From Salticus scenicus (taxonomy: Eukaryota; Arthropoda; Arachnida; Araneae; Salticidae), in the NCBI GenBank assembly GCA_963930645.1, contig OZ005661.1:196648532-196712531 (forward strand): a DNA stretch of 64,000 nt. Direction: 5' to 3'. The notes below the pieces were generated by a model. It did not search any database, was not told where the DNA came from, and saw nothing but the letters and a program-made list of their open reading frames with translations. Positions 10,070 through 20,244 of this stretch are shown in pieces (position 1 is the stretch's first letter; the number at the start of each line of letters is the position of its first letter). The position numbers and the translations under genes were made by a program.

Positions 10070-10880
10070 ACTTTCTTCTATATTAAGTAGAAGAAAGTAT
10101 TAGATTCGTAAAAATTTTCAACTTCTGGTTTCCGACGGATTTACACGCTTTGAGAGGTCTAGAATACGATTTAACCATTTTTAGAAAATGTCTGTCTTTC
10201 TATCTGTGTGTGGATGACAAAAATTTGTGGCGCCTATAACTACGGAACTACTGCTCAGAATTGTACATAAATTTTTATGTAGATGCACCTTAACCTAAAT
10301 TAATTCAACTTTTGGTGTCAACTGCTCAACAGTTGGCGCTACTATACAGCTATTTCCACAATTTCAGGGGAGGCTATATCTCAGCTTCTATTGTGTAAAA
10401 TCAAACAAAACTTGGTATGTGAGAAGGCCATTATGAGGCTTTATGCTGATTCAATTTGAATGGTTATAGCCCATCAGCTGGCGTTGCTATGCAGTGGTTT
10501 CCGAAATTTAAGGCTATATCTCAGGAACTACTGCGCAAAATGACATACCAGTTTATACGTAGATGCACCTCAACATAAATTAGTTCCGGTCTTTTTTTCG
10601 TGCTGGCCACACGAAAGGTGGCGCTGCTACGCAGCGATTTTCGCAATTTTAGGTAAGGCTGTATCTCATATTCTATTGCGTATCATCAAAGATAACTTGA
10701 TATGTGAAAAAGATATTGAGATATTATACTGACTCAATTTGGATGCTTATTGGCTGAAAGAGGGCGCTGATATACTGCAAATTTCCTCGATAACGGAAAG
10801 GCTATATCTCAGCTTCTACGACATATAACAGTACGAAATTTGATATATGAGGCAGCCATTGTAAAAACGTATTTTTTTAA
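10070..10880 (-). mobile_element. HT4 element with internal ~145-bp tandem repeats
   Basis: On the minus strand it ends in the perfect 11-bp stem ACTTTCTTCTA/TAGAAGAAAGT (10070-10098). Inward of that are the AGCGTGTAAATCCGTCGGAA box and a CACACAGAT/AGACAGAC run. The body holds about four ~145-base units, each with a GGCGCTRCTAYRCAG box (10329, 10474, 10620 and 10763) and GGCTATATCTCAG. No coding capacity was seen. A poly-A run lies at 9794-9820. Confidence 0.75.
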
Positions 10881-11163
10881 AATGAAATTTATAGACAATA
10901 ATAACATTTAAAAAAATATCTTTATTTGTATATTTTGTGTTAATTTTCTCCAAGATAAAAATCATTTGCCTTCATCATGCAAGATAATTTGATTGAATAG
11001 CAGTTTTAATAAATTATTTGCACTTAATGTATTTGTGCAGGAAAATATAGAAAACAATCTTGTGGTGACCACAATGTACTTAGTTTTAACACTATTTTTT
11101 ATCATCAACTTACTTTTTTTTATAAATAGCAAACAGATCAGGACTTTACAAATTTTTGCTTAA

Positions 11164-11751
11164 CCCTTTGGGTATATTTGACGAGTGAGACTCGTCATCT
11201 ACTTATTTGGGCGAAATTACGGTGGACGAGTCTGACTCATCGTCTGAATTTAAGAAGTAGGCGTTGATGTTTGCGGCACCCCCGCGAGGGCGCATTGGTC
11301 GCAGACACTTTCCTGGCGTTTTTTTATGATATCTTACAGCCATACTTATATCATAAATATAAGTATATTCCAAATAAAATATATTAATTTTACATATTAA
11401 CACTTTCGCGACCGCTGACGTAGAATCACACCATTTGAAAATCTGTATCTCCACCAGTGGGCATTTCTTTTGCAATTTGTATGCTATTTTTTTTTTCTTA
11501 AATATGTAATCAATATTCACAATTTTACAATGAAATATACTATGGATACAAATACTTTGATTAGAAAGAATAAAATTATAATGTATATCCATTTGTAATA
11601 TAAATGTGAATACAGAAAATTTTGTTCTGAAATATTGTAACATGGGTGAATAACGCCAACAGGCTGTCAAAAATTCAAAATCATGCGGTCGCGACAAATT
11701 AAATCCGTCCCATGGGCATAAAAATCTTAAAATAATTCAGTACTCAAAGGG
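11164..11751. mobile_element. TTAA-flanked (piggyBac-like) MITE 1
   Basis: TTAA is duplicated at 11160-11163 and 11752-11755. The ends are CCCTTTGGGTA and, on the other strand, CCCTTTGAGTA. Just inside the left end are the palindromes GACGAGTGAGACTCGTC and GACGAGTCTGACTCATCGTC. TTAA duplication and CCC ends fit piggyBac-like elements. The 164-codon minus-strand frame inside shows no transposase motif, so the element is probably non-autonomous. Confidence 0.8.
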
Positions 11752-11756
11752 TTAAT

Positions 11757-11826
11757 AAAACAATGTTAAGCGCGCATCTTTTAAATACGAATTATTGTTA
11801 GTGCTTCAACAGTTTTGCTGTGGAGA
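11757..11826. mobile_element. Remnant right half of a CGGC MITE
   Basis: It carries AACAATGTTAAGCGCGCATC, GAATTATTGTTAGTGCTTCA and CAGTTTTGCTG in the order of the MITE right arm, strongly decayed. The TTAA element ends just to its left. Confidence 0.55.
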
Positions 11827-11893
11827 AAAATTCTGCGAACATCACTAAGGTTGTTGGATAAATAAACGATTTGTTTTGGCGATAATCGCTTTA

Positions 11894-12249
11894 GGGTTAC
11901 ATATAAACGGAACGATTGCAACTCCGATGACGTAAATTTTGAAAGTTTCTTGCAAACACAGTCGGCAGCAAAAGTATCCGAGCATTAGCAAAAATTCCTA
12001 TGTAAAAAAAGTACACTTAATGCAGTTTTGTTAAATAAATCCTTATCGAATCATGTTGTTAGTTAGTCTAAGAACATGATTCGACAAGGATTTATTTAAC
12101 ATATTAGTGTTAAGTGTGCTTTTTTTTTAATAGGAATTTTTGCTAGTGTTCGGATACTTTTGCTGCCGACTGCGGTCATACATTTGGAAATACATGCATA
12201 CACATGCAAACGGCTTTGCAGCCGGAAGTGTTTCATTTGTATGTACCCC
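11894..12249. mobile_element. GGGGTAC-ended inverted-repeat element, copy 2
   Basis: The left end AGGGTTACATATAAACGGAA and the right end TTTCATTTGTATGTACCCCT are inverted and homologous to 1561-1906. It is split by a CGGC MITE at the same internal site, next to CTTGCAAACA. Confidence 0.7.
11959..12172. mobile_element. CGGC-family foldback MITE, copy 10
   Basis: A 214-base palindrome from CAGTCGGCAGCAAAAGTATC to GATACTTTTGCTGCCGACTG. The flanks are CA and CG rather than TA, so the original duplication has mutated. The same flanks occur in mirror image around copy 3, so both descend from one composite. Confidence 0.9.
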
Positions 12250-12479
12250 TTTGTGGGAGTGGAATGATAGTTTGGCGAATAAGTTGGTGGATTGTTGGGA
12301 ACGTGATGTTCGGTAACAAAAATTTATTAATCTGGGGTTTATTCTAATATGTAGTCAATGCTATAACTAAATTTTTTGTTGTTGATATTCAGTTAAAAAG
12401 GTGTTAAAGTTATTTTTTTTCTTTCTCCCAAAATCCAGTTTTGTAGAAAAAATGTCTACTATAAGCATGCGCCGCGCCG

Positions 12480-12740
12480 TAGCGTAATTTCATCATTTGT
12501 CGTCTCTCCAGGGTAGGTCTCTAGGTCACCCTGAAAACGAACGACGGTCTGGGACTCACCCTCTAATGATGGTCTGGCATATGAAATCTCAATTTTAACC
12601 ATGCACTTAGTCGATGGCTGCTACGCTTGAGTGACTATCCCTTTCAAAAATTATATTTTGGATAGAGAATACTATAGCGACGATGTATTTTACGTGCATC
12701 AGCCGTTTGCTAAAGCACACGACGGCCTATTGTTACTCAA
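12480..12740 (-). mobile_element. Old SINE-A copy
   Basis: Diverged matches in SINE order on the minus strand: ATAGGCCGTCGTGTGCTTTA, GCACGTAAAATACATCGTCG, a TTATATTTT box and GAGTCCCAGACCGTCG. No intact head, tail or duplication is left. Confidence 0.5.
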
Positions 12741-12870
12741 GGATGTGGAACCCTTATAAAAAGAAAGGGAAAAAATCATCGGAACTATTTACTCCAAAAA
12801 GACAACTACAAAATTGTTTGCAAACATTTTTATGAAATCTATCCCTAAAACTAAAGAGTTGCATCGCATA

Positions 12871-13083
12871 CAGCCGGTAACAAAAGCGTCCGAACACTAG
12901 CAAAAATTCCTATATAAAAAAAAGTAGAGTTAATGCTGTTTTTTTAGGTAAATCCTTGTCGCATCCTGTTCTTAGACTGACTGAGAACAGGATTTGACAA
13001 GGATTTATTTAACAAAACAGCAGTAACTCTACTTTTTTATATAAGAATTTTTGCTAGTGTTCGGACACTTTTGTTACCGACTG
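12871..13083. mobile_element. CGGC-family MITE (CGGTAAC subfamily), copy 11
   Basis: A palindrome from CAGCCGGTAACAAAAGCGTC to GACACTTTTGTTACCGACTG, with TA on both sides. This subfamily has GTAAC in place of GCAGC in both arms. Confidence 0.92.
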
Positions 13084-13363
13084 TACCGTTGAAAATTGCT
13101 CTTTGCATAGGTCTAATTCGACGTAAAAGTAAAACCGACTTAGCTTACATTTCATTAAGAACAAAATTTGTCCACCTGAAAACCAAATGATATCAGAAAA
13201 CAAGTAAACCATCTAATATCTCCCTGTCACCGTGGGTTGTCAATAGTGTAGCTCCAGTGAAACGCAAAATCCACTTAATTCAACCTTGTTTCGTGGAGCA
13301 ACCTCATAGATCGACAAAAGATGTAAAATGTGGGGTTCCAATAATTGGACACTTTCGCTTAGA

Positions 13364-13681
13364 TGGATGGATGGATGGTTGGGTTTTACGTCGCACTAGT
13401 GCTGCACAGATGGGCAATTGTCGAAGGTCTGGGACACACCCCTAGAGGTGGTTCGGAGACATGCCATCACACTTTTGATCCTCCACGGAAGGGATTGCTC
13501 TCCCGCTTTGGTGACCCCCAGAGGTATAATTTTTGATGGAAACATGGAGGACATTGCGGCCACGACAAATTTTACGTGCCCCAGCCACCATTAGTGTATA
13601 CGGCGGTCTTTGGCCGGCTCGAATTCCGAACCCACAGCAATTACGAGGCCGGCGCTCTACCGACTGGGCTACAGCGGCCCC
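13364..13681 (-). mobile_element. SINE-A, full-length tRNA-derived SINE
   Basis: On the minus strand the head starts GGGGCCGCTG. It has a box A (TAGCCCAGTCGG, 13660-13671) and a degenerate box B (GGTTCGGAATTCGAGCC, 13616-13632), the internal pol III promoter of a tRNA. The body follows, then the tail ACTAGTGCGACGTAAAACCC with a CAACCATCCATCCATC end. The 13-base flanks ACTTTCGCTTAGA (13351-13363) and ACTTTTGCTTAGA (13682-13694) differ at one base. This is the reference copy for the many fragments in the window. Confidence 0.92.
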
Positions 13682-13929
13682 ACTTTTGCTTAGAAATTTC
13701 GCCATGTATGTCAGATCATCTGTTTTAAAAATTAACTCAGAAGATTTTGTAAAGAAAATAGTCCGGCATGAACGCGTTAACCAATGTTACAAAAAATGTG
13801 TACATTCTTACAAACAGTTGAGTGATATCTCCTTGGAGCATTTTGTCTATATCATTGGTTGGTTTGGTTTTAAGTCGCACAAGAGCTACTTTATAGACAA
13901 TTTATCTAAATAGGACGTTTAACGTATTA

Positions 13930-14590
13930 ATGCTAGAACTTTGATAATTACGATAGAAATTCCTTTGTCAAATACATGGTATAGAAATAAACATAAAAAA
14001 CAAACTTTAATTAAGCTTAAATTTAAATCAGTTCAATCCTTTCTACAATATAGATATTTTTTTCCATGATAATTACTGTAAAAAATAAAGAATAAAATAA
14101 ATAAATTTCAAAGGAATTAACTGAAAAGATAAAACGTTTTTATACTATAAAAATTATATATAATTGCTATAAATACGTTTTTAAATTTAAAATTTAATGC
14201 ACTTAATTTAAATATAATAGACTTAATTTAATATACTTAACTACATTAACTTTTGATTTTTAATAAATTAAGAAACGATTACGCCGTAAAATACGCAAAC
14301 GATTAAAATGAAAGAATAAACAGTAGAAAAGAAGCTAATATTTACGAGGTTATTATTTTCATATTTTAATTTAAAAAAAATCTAATTAAAAAATTCGAAA
14401 TTCGCCCTTTTAGGTGCTTCAGAACAGGTCATAACGAACCATCATTCAAATTTGTGTAGCTCTGGGATGAGCCGTTTTCTTAAAAAGCTCCGGATATACA
14501 TGTACATGCGCGCGCACACACACACACACACATCTAAATTTATTATATAGAAAATGTGACGCGGAAACAAAACATTCCTTTATTTCATGA
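13930..14590. other. AT-rich stretch without recognised features
   Basis: Unique-looking AT-rich sequence with a short (CA)n run at 14513-14532. No supported gene or mobile element. Confidence 0.55.
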
Positions 14591-14607
14591 AGCTTCAATG
14601 TCTGGCT

Positions 14608-14984
14608 CTAAATATGTCAGCAACAAAATTGATCGGGACCTGGCAATATTTCCTGTATAAAAAAAAAAAAAAAATAAAAATACGCTTAACACTAAACCTA
14701 CCACGACGGGTCAAATGACCAATTTTAAACATTTTGTCAGAATTTCTTGCAAATAATATCTTATCGTCCGTGTTTCATATGCTAAATAACATTGCTATAC
14801 ATAGTCATGTATATAACATTTTAAAGACCGGTCACTTGACCCGCTGTGGTAGGAATAGGTATACATGAAGTATCGGTAGGTTTAGTGTTAATACTGTTTT
14901 GTTAAATAAATACTCGTTGAATCATATTCTTAGTTAGTCTAAAAACACGATTCGACAAGGATTTATTTAACAAAACAGTATTGA
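14608..14984. mobile_element. Old CGGC MITE split by a TTAA element
   Basis: The left part (GTCAGCAACAAAATTGATCG ... TACGCTTAA) and the right part (AATACTGTTTTGTTAAATAA ... CAAAACAGTATT) join into one MITE when 14690-14887 is removed. The right terminus is lost after CAGTATT. Confidence 0.75.
14690..14887. mobile_element. TTAA-flanked (piggyBac-like) MITE 2
   Basis: TTAA lies at 14686-14689 and 14888-14891. The ends CACTAAACCTACC and GGTAGGTTTAGTG are perfect inverted repeats of 13 bases. A second inverted pair lies just inside: CGACGGGTCAAATGACC against GGTCACTTGACCCGC. The element is 198 bases with no coding capacity. Its target was the CTTAA box of a CGGC MITE. Confidence 0.92.
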
Positions 14985-15167
14985 CCTTTTGGCCGGAACA
15001 TGTTTTCATCATGCTTACCAGGAACATCGGTCTCACAGACCGCTTTTTGAAAAAAGGGTACTGAATGTATTTATCGAAATTTTGTGGCGATAAATAATGA
15101 ATTCTTGCAGCCATGAATTTGCTTTCTCAACCATGACGTATCATAGGGTAGACAGGGTATATTATAT

Positions 15168-15215
15168 GGTTGATTGGATTTAATGTCGCATTAGTACTGC
15201 GCAATGGGTAAAATT
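15168..15215 (-). mobile_element. SINE-A tail fragment
   Basis: On the minus strand it has TACCCATTGCGCAGTACTAA, then TGCGACATTAAATCCAATCA and a CAACC end. This is only the last ~45 bases of the SINE. Confidence 0.6.
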
Positions 15216-15244
15216 GAGTAAAAATACCTTTCAAAGGGTATTTA

Positions 15245-15458
15245 CAGTCGGCTGCAAAATTATTCGAGCACTAGCCAATAATTCCTATATTTAAAAAGTA
15301 CACTTAAGACTGTTTTGCTAAGTAAATCCTTGTCGAATCATGTGCTTAGACTGAATAAGAACATGACTCGACAAGGATTTATTTAACAAAGCTTTATTAA
15401 GTGTACTTTTTTTTGGCAAGGATTATTGCTAGTGCTCGAATAATTTTGCAGCCGACTG
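15245..15458. mobile_element. CGGC-family MITE (CGGCTGC subfamily), copy 13
   Basis: A palindrome from CAGTCGGCTGCAAAATTATT to AATAATTTTGCAGCCGACTG, flanked by TA. It is almost identical to the nested copy at 2361-2574, including GCCAATAATTCC in the left arm and GGCAAGGATTATTGC in the right. Confidence 0.93.
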
Positions 15459-15685
15459 TATCTCCTCAAGGAAACTCCATTCAATGACTCGCTTGTGAAT
15501 GAATTGGCTCTGGAAGACTTCCTACAAATAACTCTTCTTTGCTTTGAATAACTTACTACTTTAATATATCTGACGACTGGAAAAAACTTTGAATAAATCA
15601 TCGCAACAAAACTTTACCTAAAATACTTTCCAATCCAACTCGAACACCAAAAACTCTCCGAAAACCATAATTCCGTAAGAAACTC

Positions 15686-15773
15686 GAACCACCTCTAGGG
15701 GTGAGCCCCAGACCATCGCCAATTGCCCATCTGCGCAGCACTAGTGCGACGTAAAACCCAACCAATCAACCAA
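15686..15773 (+). mobile_element. SINE-A, 5'-truncated with 13-bp target duplication
   Basis: Only the final 88 bases of SINE-A remain: GAACCACCTCTAGGGG, CCAGACCATCGCCAATTGCC, GCACTAGTGCGACGTAAAAC and a CAACCAATCAACCAA tail. CCGTAAGAAACTC flanks it exactly on both sides (15673-15685 and 15774-15786). 5' truncation with a long duplication is the mark of LINE-driven target-primed insertion. Confidence 0.93.
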
Positions 15774-16039
15774 CCGTAAGAAACTCACAACTTCCCTAAA
15801 AATCGTAACTCCATCCGCAACTTCTTTCATAGCACTCTAATTCAACCTAATACCAACGAAACCAAATCGAACTTAAACTTTCAGAAAGAATTCTCAATTA
15901 TTGAAATTTCTACGTAATGTGTCTCATGGCGCTCAAAAATTGAGATTCCTAATAATCTAATAACATTTTACAGGTTTCTTTTCATCAGTAAGGACTCCGC
16001 CCCTTACTCACTGCCAACCCTGAAAGGTAGCTTCCCTTG

Positions 16040-16175
16040 TTTGAGCGGGTTTTACGTTACACTAGTTCTACGCTGTGAACAATTGGCGACGGTTGGGACT
16101 CACCCTTAAGGGTTGTTCTACATGCCATCCTCTACAGGTTGAGTGCATTTTAGGTTGCACTAGTGCTTCAGTTAG
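16040..16175 (-). mobile_element. Two degenerate SINE-A tails
   Basis: GGGTTTTACGTTACACTAGT with CAATTGGCGACGGTTGGGAC, and then a shorter GGTTGCACTAGTGCTTCAG, read as two successive tail fragments on the minus strand. Confidence 0.55.
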
Positions 16176-16291
16176 AGACACCCTTGGCGTCTTGGACATT
16201 TATCGCCAAACGTGCCGGTAACCTCTTCTAGGAATATGCATCCGTAAGTCCCTACAATAAGCCTAACCTTTAGCGGTCTCTGAGACCGATG

Positions 16292-16625
16292 CACTGAGCT
16301 GAAGAACAACTGGAGCAAATGCTTTCAATACTTTTACACAGTGTTCGTGCATGCCAGTTTTTCAGCAATCGTTCACCTGCCTTGCATGGCAAGCAACATT
16401 TGTCGGGTCGTCTATTACTATTATAATTTTTAAATAATTAAAATTTAAAATTGTAATGTAATGTTTAGCATATGGTTGTTCGAACAAACAACCTTTACAC
16501 AATTTTACTTTGAAATATAAATTGAAATAATGTTTTTTGCCATGCAACGGTCGGAAGACAAACCTCCAAAAAACGGCACGCGAAAACCGGTCTAGCATTT
16601 CCTCCAGTTGTTCTTTAGCTCAGTG
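16292..16625. mobile_element. hAT-type MITE with perfect 8-bp target duplication
   Basis: The ends are CACTGAGCTGAAGAACAACT and AGTTGTTCTTTAGCTCAGTG. GACCGATG occurs immediately outside both ends (16284-16291 and 16626-16633). An 8-base duplication with short inverted ends starting CA is diagnostic of hAT. The element is 334 bases and homologous to 1047-1391. The antisense frame shared with that copy is not a recognised transposase. Confidence 0.93.
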
Positions 16626-16639
16626 GACCGATGTTCCGG

Positions 16640-16708
16640 TATAAGGGTTAAGTGTACTTTTTTACACAAGAATTATTGCTAGCGCTCTAATAACTTTGCT
16701 ATCGACTG
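16640..16708. mobile_element. Right-arm remnant of a CGGC MITE
   Basis: TTAAGTGTACTTTTTTACAC, AAGAATTATTGCTAGCGCTC and ACTTTGCTATCGACTG, followed by TA. The left half is missing. Its left edge lies just right of the hAT duplication. Confidence 0.8.
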
Positions 16709-16794
16709 TAACAACGATATATTTTGTGAAATTTGGATTGTAATAACCCCCATAAAGTTTAAAAAAAAAAAAAAAAAAAAACTGTCGCTAGGGC

Positions 16795-16885
16795 CGGCAT
16801 GTCTCCAATCACCTCTAGGGATGAATAACCGATTGTCGCCAATTGCCCAACGCGTAACGATAGTGTGACCTTAAACGCATCCAAC
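16795..16885 (+). mobile_element. SINE-A tail fragment
   Basis: GCATGTCTCCAATCACCTCT, GATTGTCGCCAATTGCCCAA and a degenerate GATAGTGTGACCTTAAACGC. It is preceded by a ~20-base A run (16760-16780). Confidence 0.65.
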
Positions 16886-17529
16886 TCTTATCTATGTTTG
16901 TCAAAGCATGCGCATTTGAAAGTACTATTACTTCTCGATCAACACCCCTTTTCAAGCCACTTCACTTATTTACATGCTAGATACTACTTGCAATTTCTGA
17001 TACGCTGATTAATTATCTGTTGTTGTTTTCATTTAAAAGTTATTTATTCATTTTCTCTTGAAATATATTTGCATAGTTATCTTTCAGTTTATATCATTAA
17101 TTATTGATTTAACATTTCAAAGTATAATTTTGTAATTTTTTTGTATTTTCAAGAAATATTAGAAAAAAGTAAGTGATTCTTTTCTTGATTTCGTAATTCT
17201 TAAATTTCAATTTTTATGTCTATTATATTTTATATTTCTTAGATACTGTTTATTTTGGTGTGTGTTTTCATGAGTTAATATTACTTAAATTTTTATGTCC
17301 ATTTTAATCTATGAAAAATATATGCTACACATACCTACATTTACTTTAAAATTAAACTTAAAAAAAAAAAAAAATACATTTATTTACTCAGCAAACTACT
17401 AACACGATTTTGAAGGGATGCAGTAATTAAGAAATATAATTTTTTTTTGTAGTTATGCATGAGAAAAAGCTATGAAGTCTTGAATTGTAATCCCCCCCCC
17501 TCCCTCAAAATAACCTTCACGCTAGAAAC

Positions 17530-17766
17530 GGACTCACCAGCAGCCAAGAGGTTCTGCGCTCATAGCTGGTAGACGTGAGGTGCTGGGTTCGATCCCAGGT
17601 CACGCTCGTCGGCCTAGTCGTTCGATGTTTTCCGTGTTTTTCTCCGAAACTTGTGTAAATATAAGCTAGGAGCCCTTAGAAAGACCCCCACAGAGGGCAC
17701 TTCCCCGCAGGCAATATTGTCTACAGCAGTCAATCGGCCTTATTCCGAAATTCAATCCAATCTGCA
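17530..17766 (+). mobile_element. SINE-B, a second tRNA-derived SINE
   Basis: A tRNA-like head carries a box A-like segment (CATAGCTGGTAGACGTGAGG) and a good box B (GGGTTCGATCCCAGGTC). The body CGTTCGATGTTTTCCGTG, GACCCCCACAGAGGGCAC and CAATCGGCC is unrelated to SINE-A. CTAGAAAC flanks both sides (17522-17529 and 17767-17774). It is a single copy in this window. Confidence 0.75.
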
Positions 17767-18205
17767 CTAGAAACTATGAAGGGCTAAGTTTTTCGCCTAG
17801 ATATACGGTATTTAATGATTTCGAACAACACTTACCTTTGAAACAAAAATGTTATTTGTTTTTTTAATCAGCTTTTATATCCTTTTTATAATTAATATGC
17901 TATTGATCGACTGAGGGACTGATCCTCACCTTCAGTTAATGTTTTTTTTTTTTTAATTATAGCTCACTTCCTAACGTATTGTTAAGCTGAGGACTCGGAT
18001 GATTCGCACTCATCTACATCCACTGAATTGGGGTTTTTAGTATATATTGCAATAAAACTTATATTTAATTTTTTTTTAAATTTTATCTTATTTGTTGCAC
18101 TATGATTAAATGTATTGCGCACATTTGTTTAAAGTGTTTCATGTGAGCATTGAATTTAACAGTCGAAAAGAGAATTTTTTATTTCATCTTTTTAATTATG
18201 TTTAA

Positions 18206-18630
18206 CCCGATTAAGTTATCGTATTTTTTGGCACCTTGTCAGTTTATCATGGGTCGCAAAAGACCCGAGCAATGTTAGAACTCGTAACTTTAAATGAAAA
18301 AAATTTGATAAAATTCTATGAACACTCTTGAATACTTCTAATTTAAGGGAAGACAATGAATATTTCAAAAGGAAATTTAAACAAATATTTTATTTTTCAT
18401 CAGAAATACGCCCATTCTATAAAATGCAGGCATTTACTAAAAATTTACAACTTTTGAACAAATTGAGGTATTAGAAAAATTCAAATTGCATAATAAAGTT
18501 TAAGAATCGTATTTTTATGAAAAAAGTCATGGGCACATTATATATGTATGTCTTCTATACGTGGATTCTGACGGATGAGACGTAAGAAAAATGACTCGGG
18601 TCTCCAATGTCCCACGATAACCTGATCGGA
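18206..18630. mobile_element. TTAA-flanked (piggyBac-like) MITE 3
   Basis: TTAA lies at 18202-18205 and 18631-18634. The ends CCCGATTAAGTTATCG and CGATAACCTGATCGGA are inverted. Subterminal GGGTCGCAAAAGACCCGAG on the left faces GACTCGGGTCTCC on the right. No transposase was seen. Confidence 0.85.
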
Positions 18631-18799
18631 TTAAAAGTAAAATTCCATAATTTAATGAGTTTAAACTTAAGATTCTGTTCACTTTGAGGGATTACGTTTG
18701 TAGTTTTGTTTGTGAAAAGGGATTTTAAGGTCAACGGAAAATTTGATATATAAGGGAAATGTACAAGTAAGATTGGTCAAGAAAATTAGCATTATGGAA

Positions 18800-19035
18800 C
18801 TTAAAAAAATTTGTTTTAAAGATGCTTGTACAATAATTGATCCCAATTTATTTTATTTTTAGTACAGAGGACTATTAGCCTCAATCAACGGATTTTTACT
18901 TTAACAAATTGGTTTAAGGATACTTATACAATGAACGATCCCTATTTATTTTTACCCCCCCCCCCCTCCATGTGCGAGTATTTTATTTTTATTAGTATGG
19001 AGGACCATTAGTTTCAATCTATGGGTTTTTACGAT
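18800..19035. repeat. Two-copy ~110-bp direct repeat
   Basis: The first unit has TTGTTTTAAAGATGCTTGTA, GTACAGAGGACTATTAGCC and CAACGGATTTTTAC. The second has TTGGTTTAAGGATACTTATA, GTATGGAGGACCATTAG and CTATGGGTTTTTAC. The second unit contains a C13 run (18955-18967). Confidence 0.75.
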
Positions 19036-20240
19036 ACCAGCAGATAGTTGGACATTTATCGAATTCCAAAATTTATCGAAATTATAGTTGAATAATTTAA
19101 AATCAATATCATAATTTGAGAGAAAAAAAAACTAGTAGTCCTGTATAATAAATTCTTCTTTTGCCAGAATTCCATATATATATATATAAAAGTTTTGTAC
19201 ATTCAATAGGAAAAATTTTTTGTTGGAGGAAGGGGGGGGGGGGTAGAAAAGAAATTGATAAAATAAATTGTGTTGAATTAAAAAGTAGCAAAGCCAGTAT
19301 ATGGTTAGATAACCTATGCGGAATTTAAGTTTGTGTTACCTTCTATAATCAAAATAGCTCTCATTCAAGAAAGAGATGGGGGTAGTTCCAAGTAGGCCGG
19401 ATCTTCTTCTAAACCACTGATCTGTAACTTCATTTTAGCCCCCCCCTCTCCAATGTACATGTAAGATATTATTAGAAGAGCATAAAATCGGTTTTCTTTG
19501 GACATTTACTATTATACTTCTAAGAGAGAAATTGACTGCATCGATATTGGGAAAATAATTTTTAAAAAATAATTTTAATAAATTACTTGTACTGAGGAAA
19601 TTTGTATAGGAAAATATAAAAGAAAGTTTTTTTTTTTTTTTTTTTTTTTGGAGGGGGGAGGGGCACAACATAAGTTTTTTAATGGCTTTGTAACAAAAGC
19701 AACGATTGGCCACCATAATGTTCCCACATAATAATTTTAAACGAGAATACGCACATTATGTTATGGTTAGTTTTATTTATTTATTTTGAGGGGGGAGGGG
19801 GGCTTGTTTGCCTTAAAATAAAATTTTTTTATGACATAGTTAACATACTTTGTGAAACTAATCGCCTTTACACTCTTTTCTCTTCTTATGAACGACACCC
19901 CCCCTCCTTCCCCAATTTTGTGTTTTTAAAATTCGCCCTCCTATTTTTTTTTTTTAAGAGTTAAAAAGTATTTAACTTTTATAATCAGCAGTAGGAAAAC
20001 ATATTTTACGTTTTAATGGAAAACTGAGCTACAAAATGAGTTTTGCCAAAAGAAATACTATACGCTTTTACATATAGTGTTTCGATTCTAGAGATTAAAA
20101 ATTTATCAGAAACTTCTTAAAATCTCACGCTTCTAACACGTGAAATTTTGGGTGAAGCGAAAAAATTGGTAGATTAAGACGCTAGCTTTTAATTTTCTTA
20201 CATGACATTCCCTTTCTTGTTTTTTTTTTTTTTTTTTTTT
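19036..20240. other. AT-rich stretch with homopolymer runs
   Basis: There are G-runs (19230-19243), a T/G purine-rich run (19627-19663) and poly-T (20218-20244). No supported gene or element. Confidence 0.55.
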
Positions 20241-20244
20241 TTTT

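Noticed and set aside
11203..11697. 164-codon open frame on the minus strand
   Set aside because: It is the longest frame in the window, but it lies wholly inside a TTAA MITE and spans low-complexity IFKKKK stretches. No piggyBac or other domain was recognised.
13533..13913. 126-codon plus-strand frame
   Set aside because: The first half is antisense SINE-A and the second half is unrelated AT-rich sequence. It is a chance fusion.
17540..17620. A functional tRNA gene
   Set aside because: The box B is good, but the unit continues into a SINE body and is flanked by target duplications.
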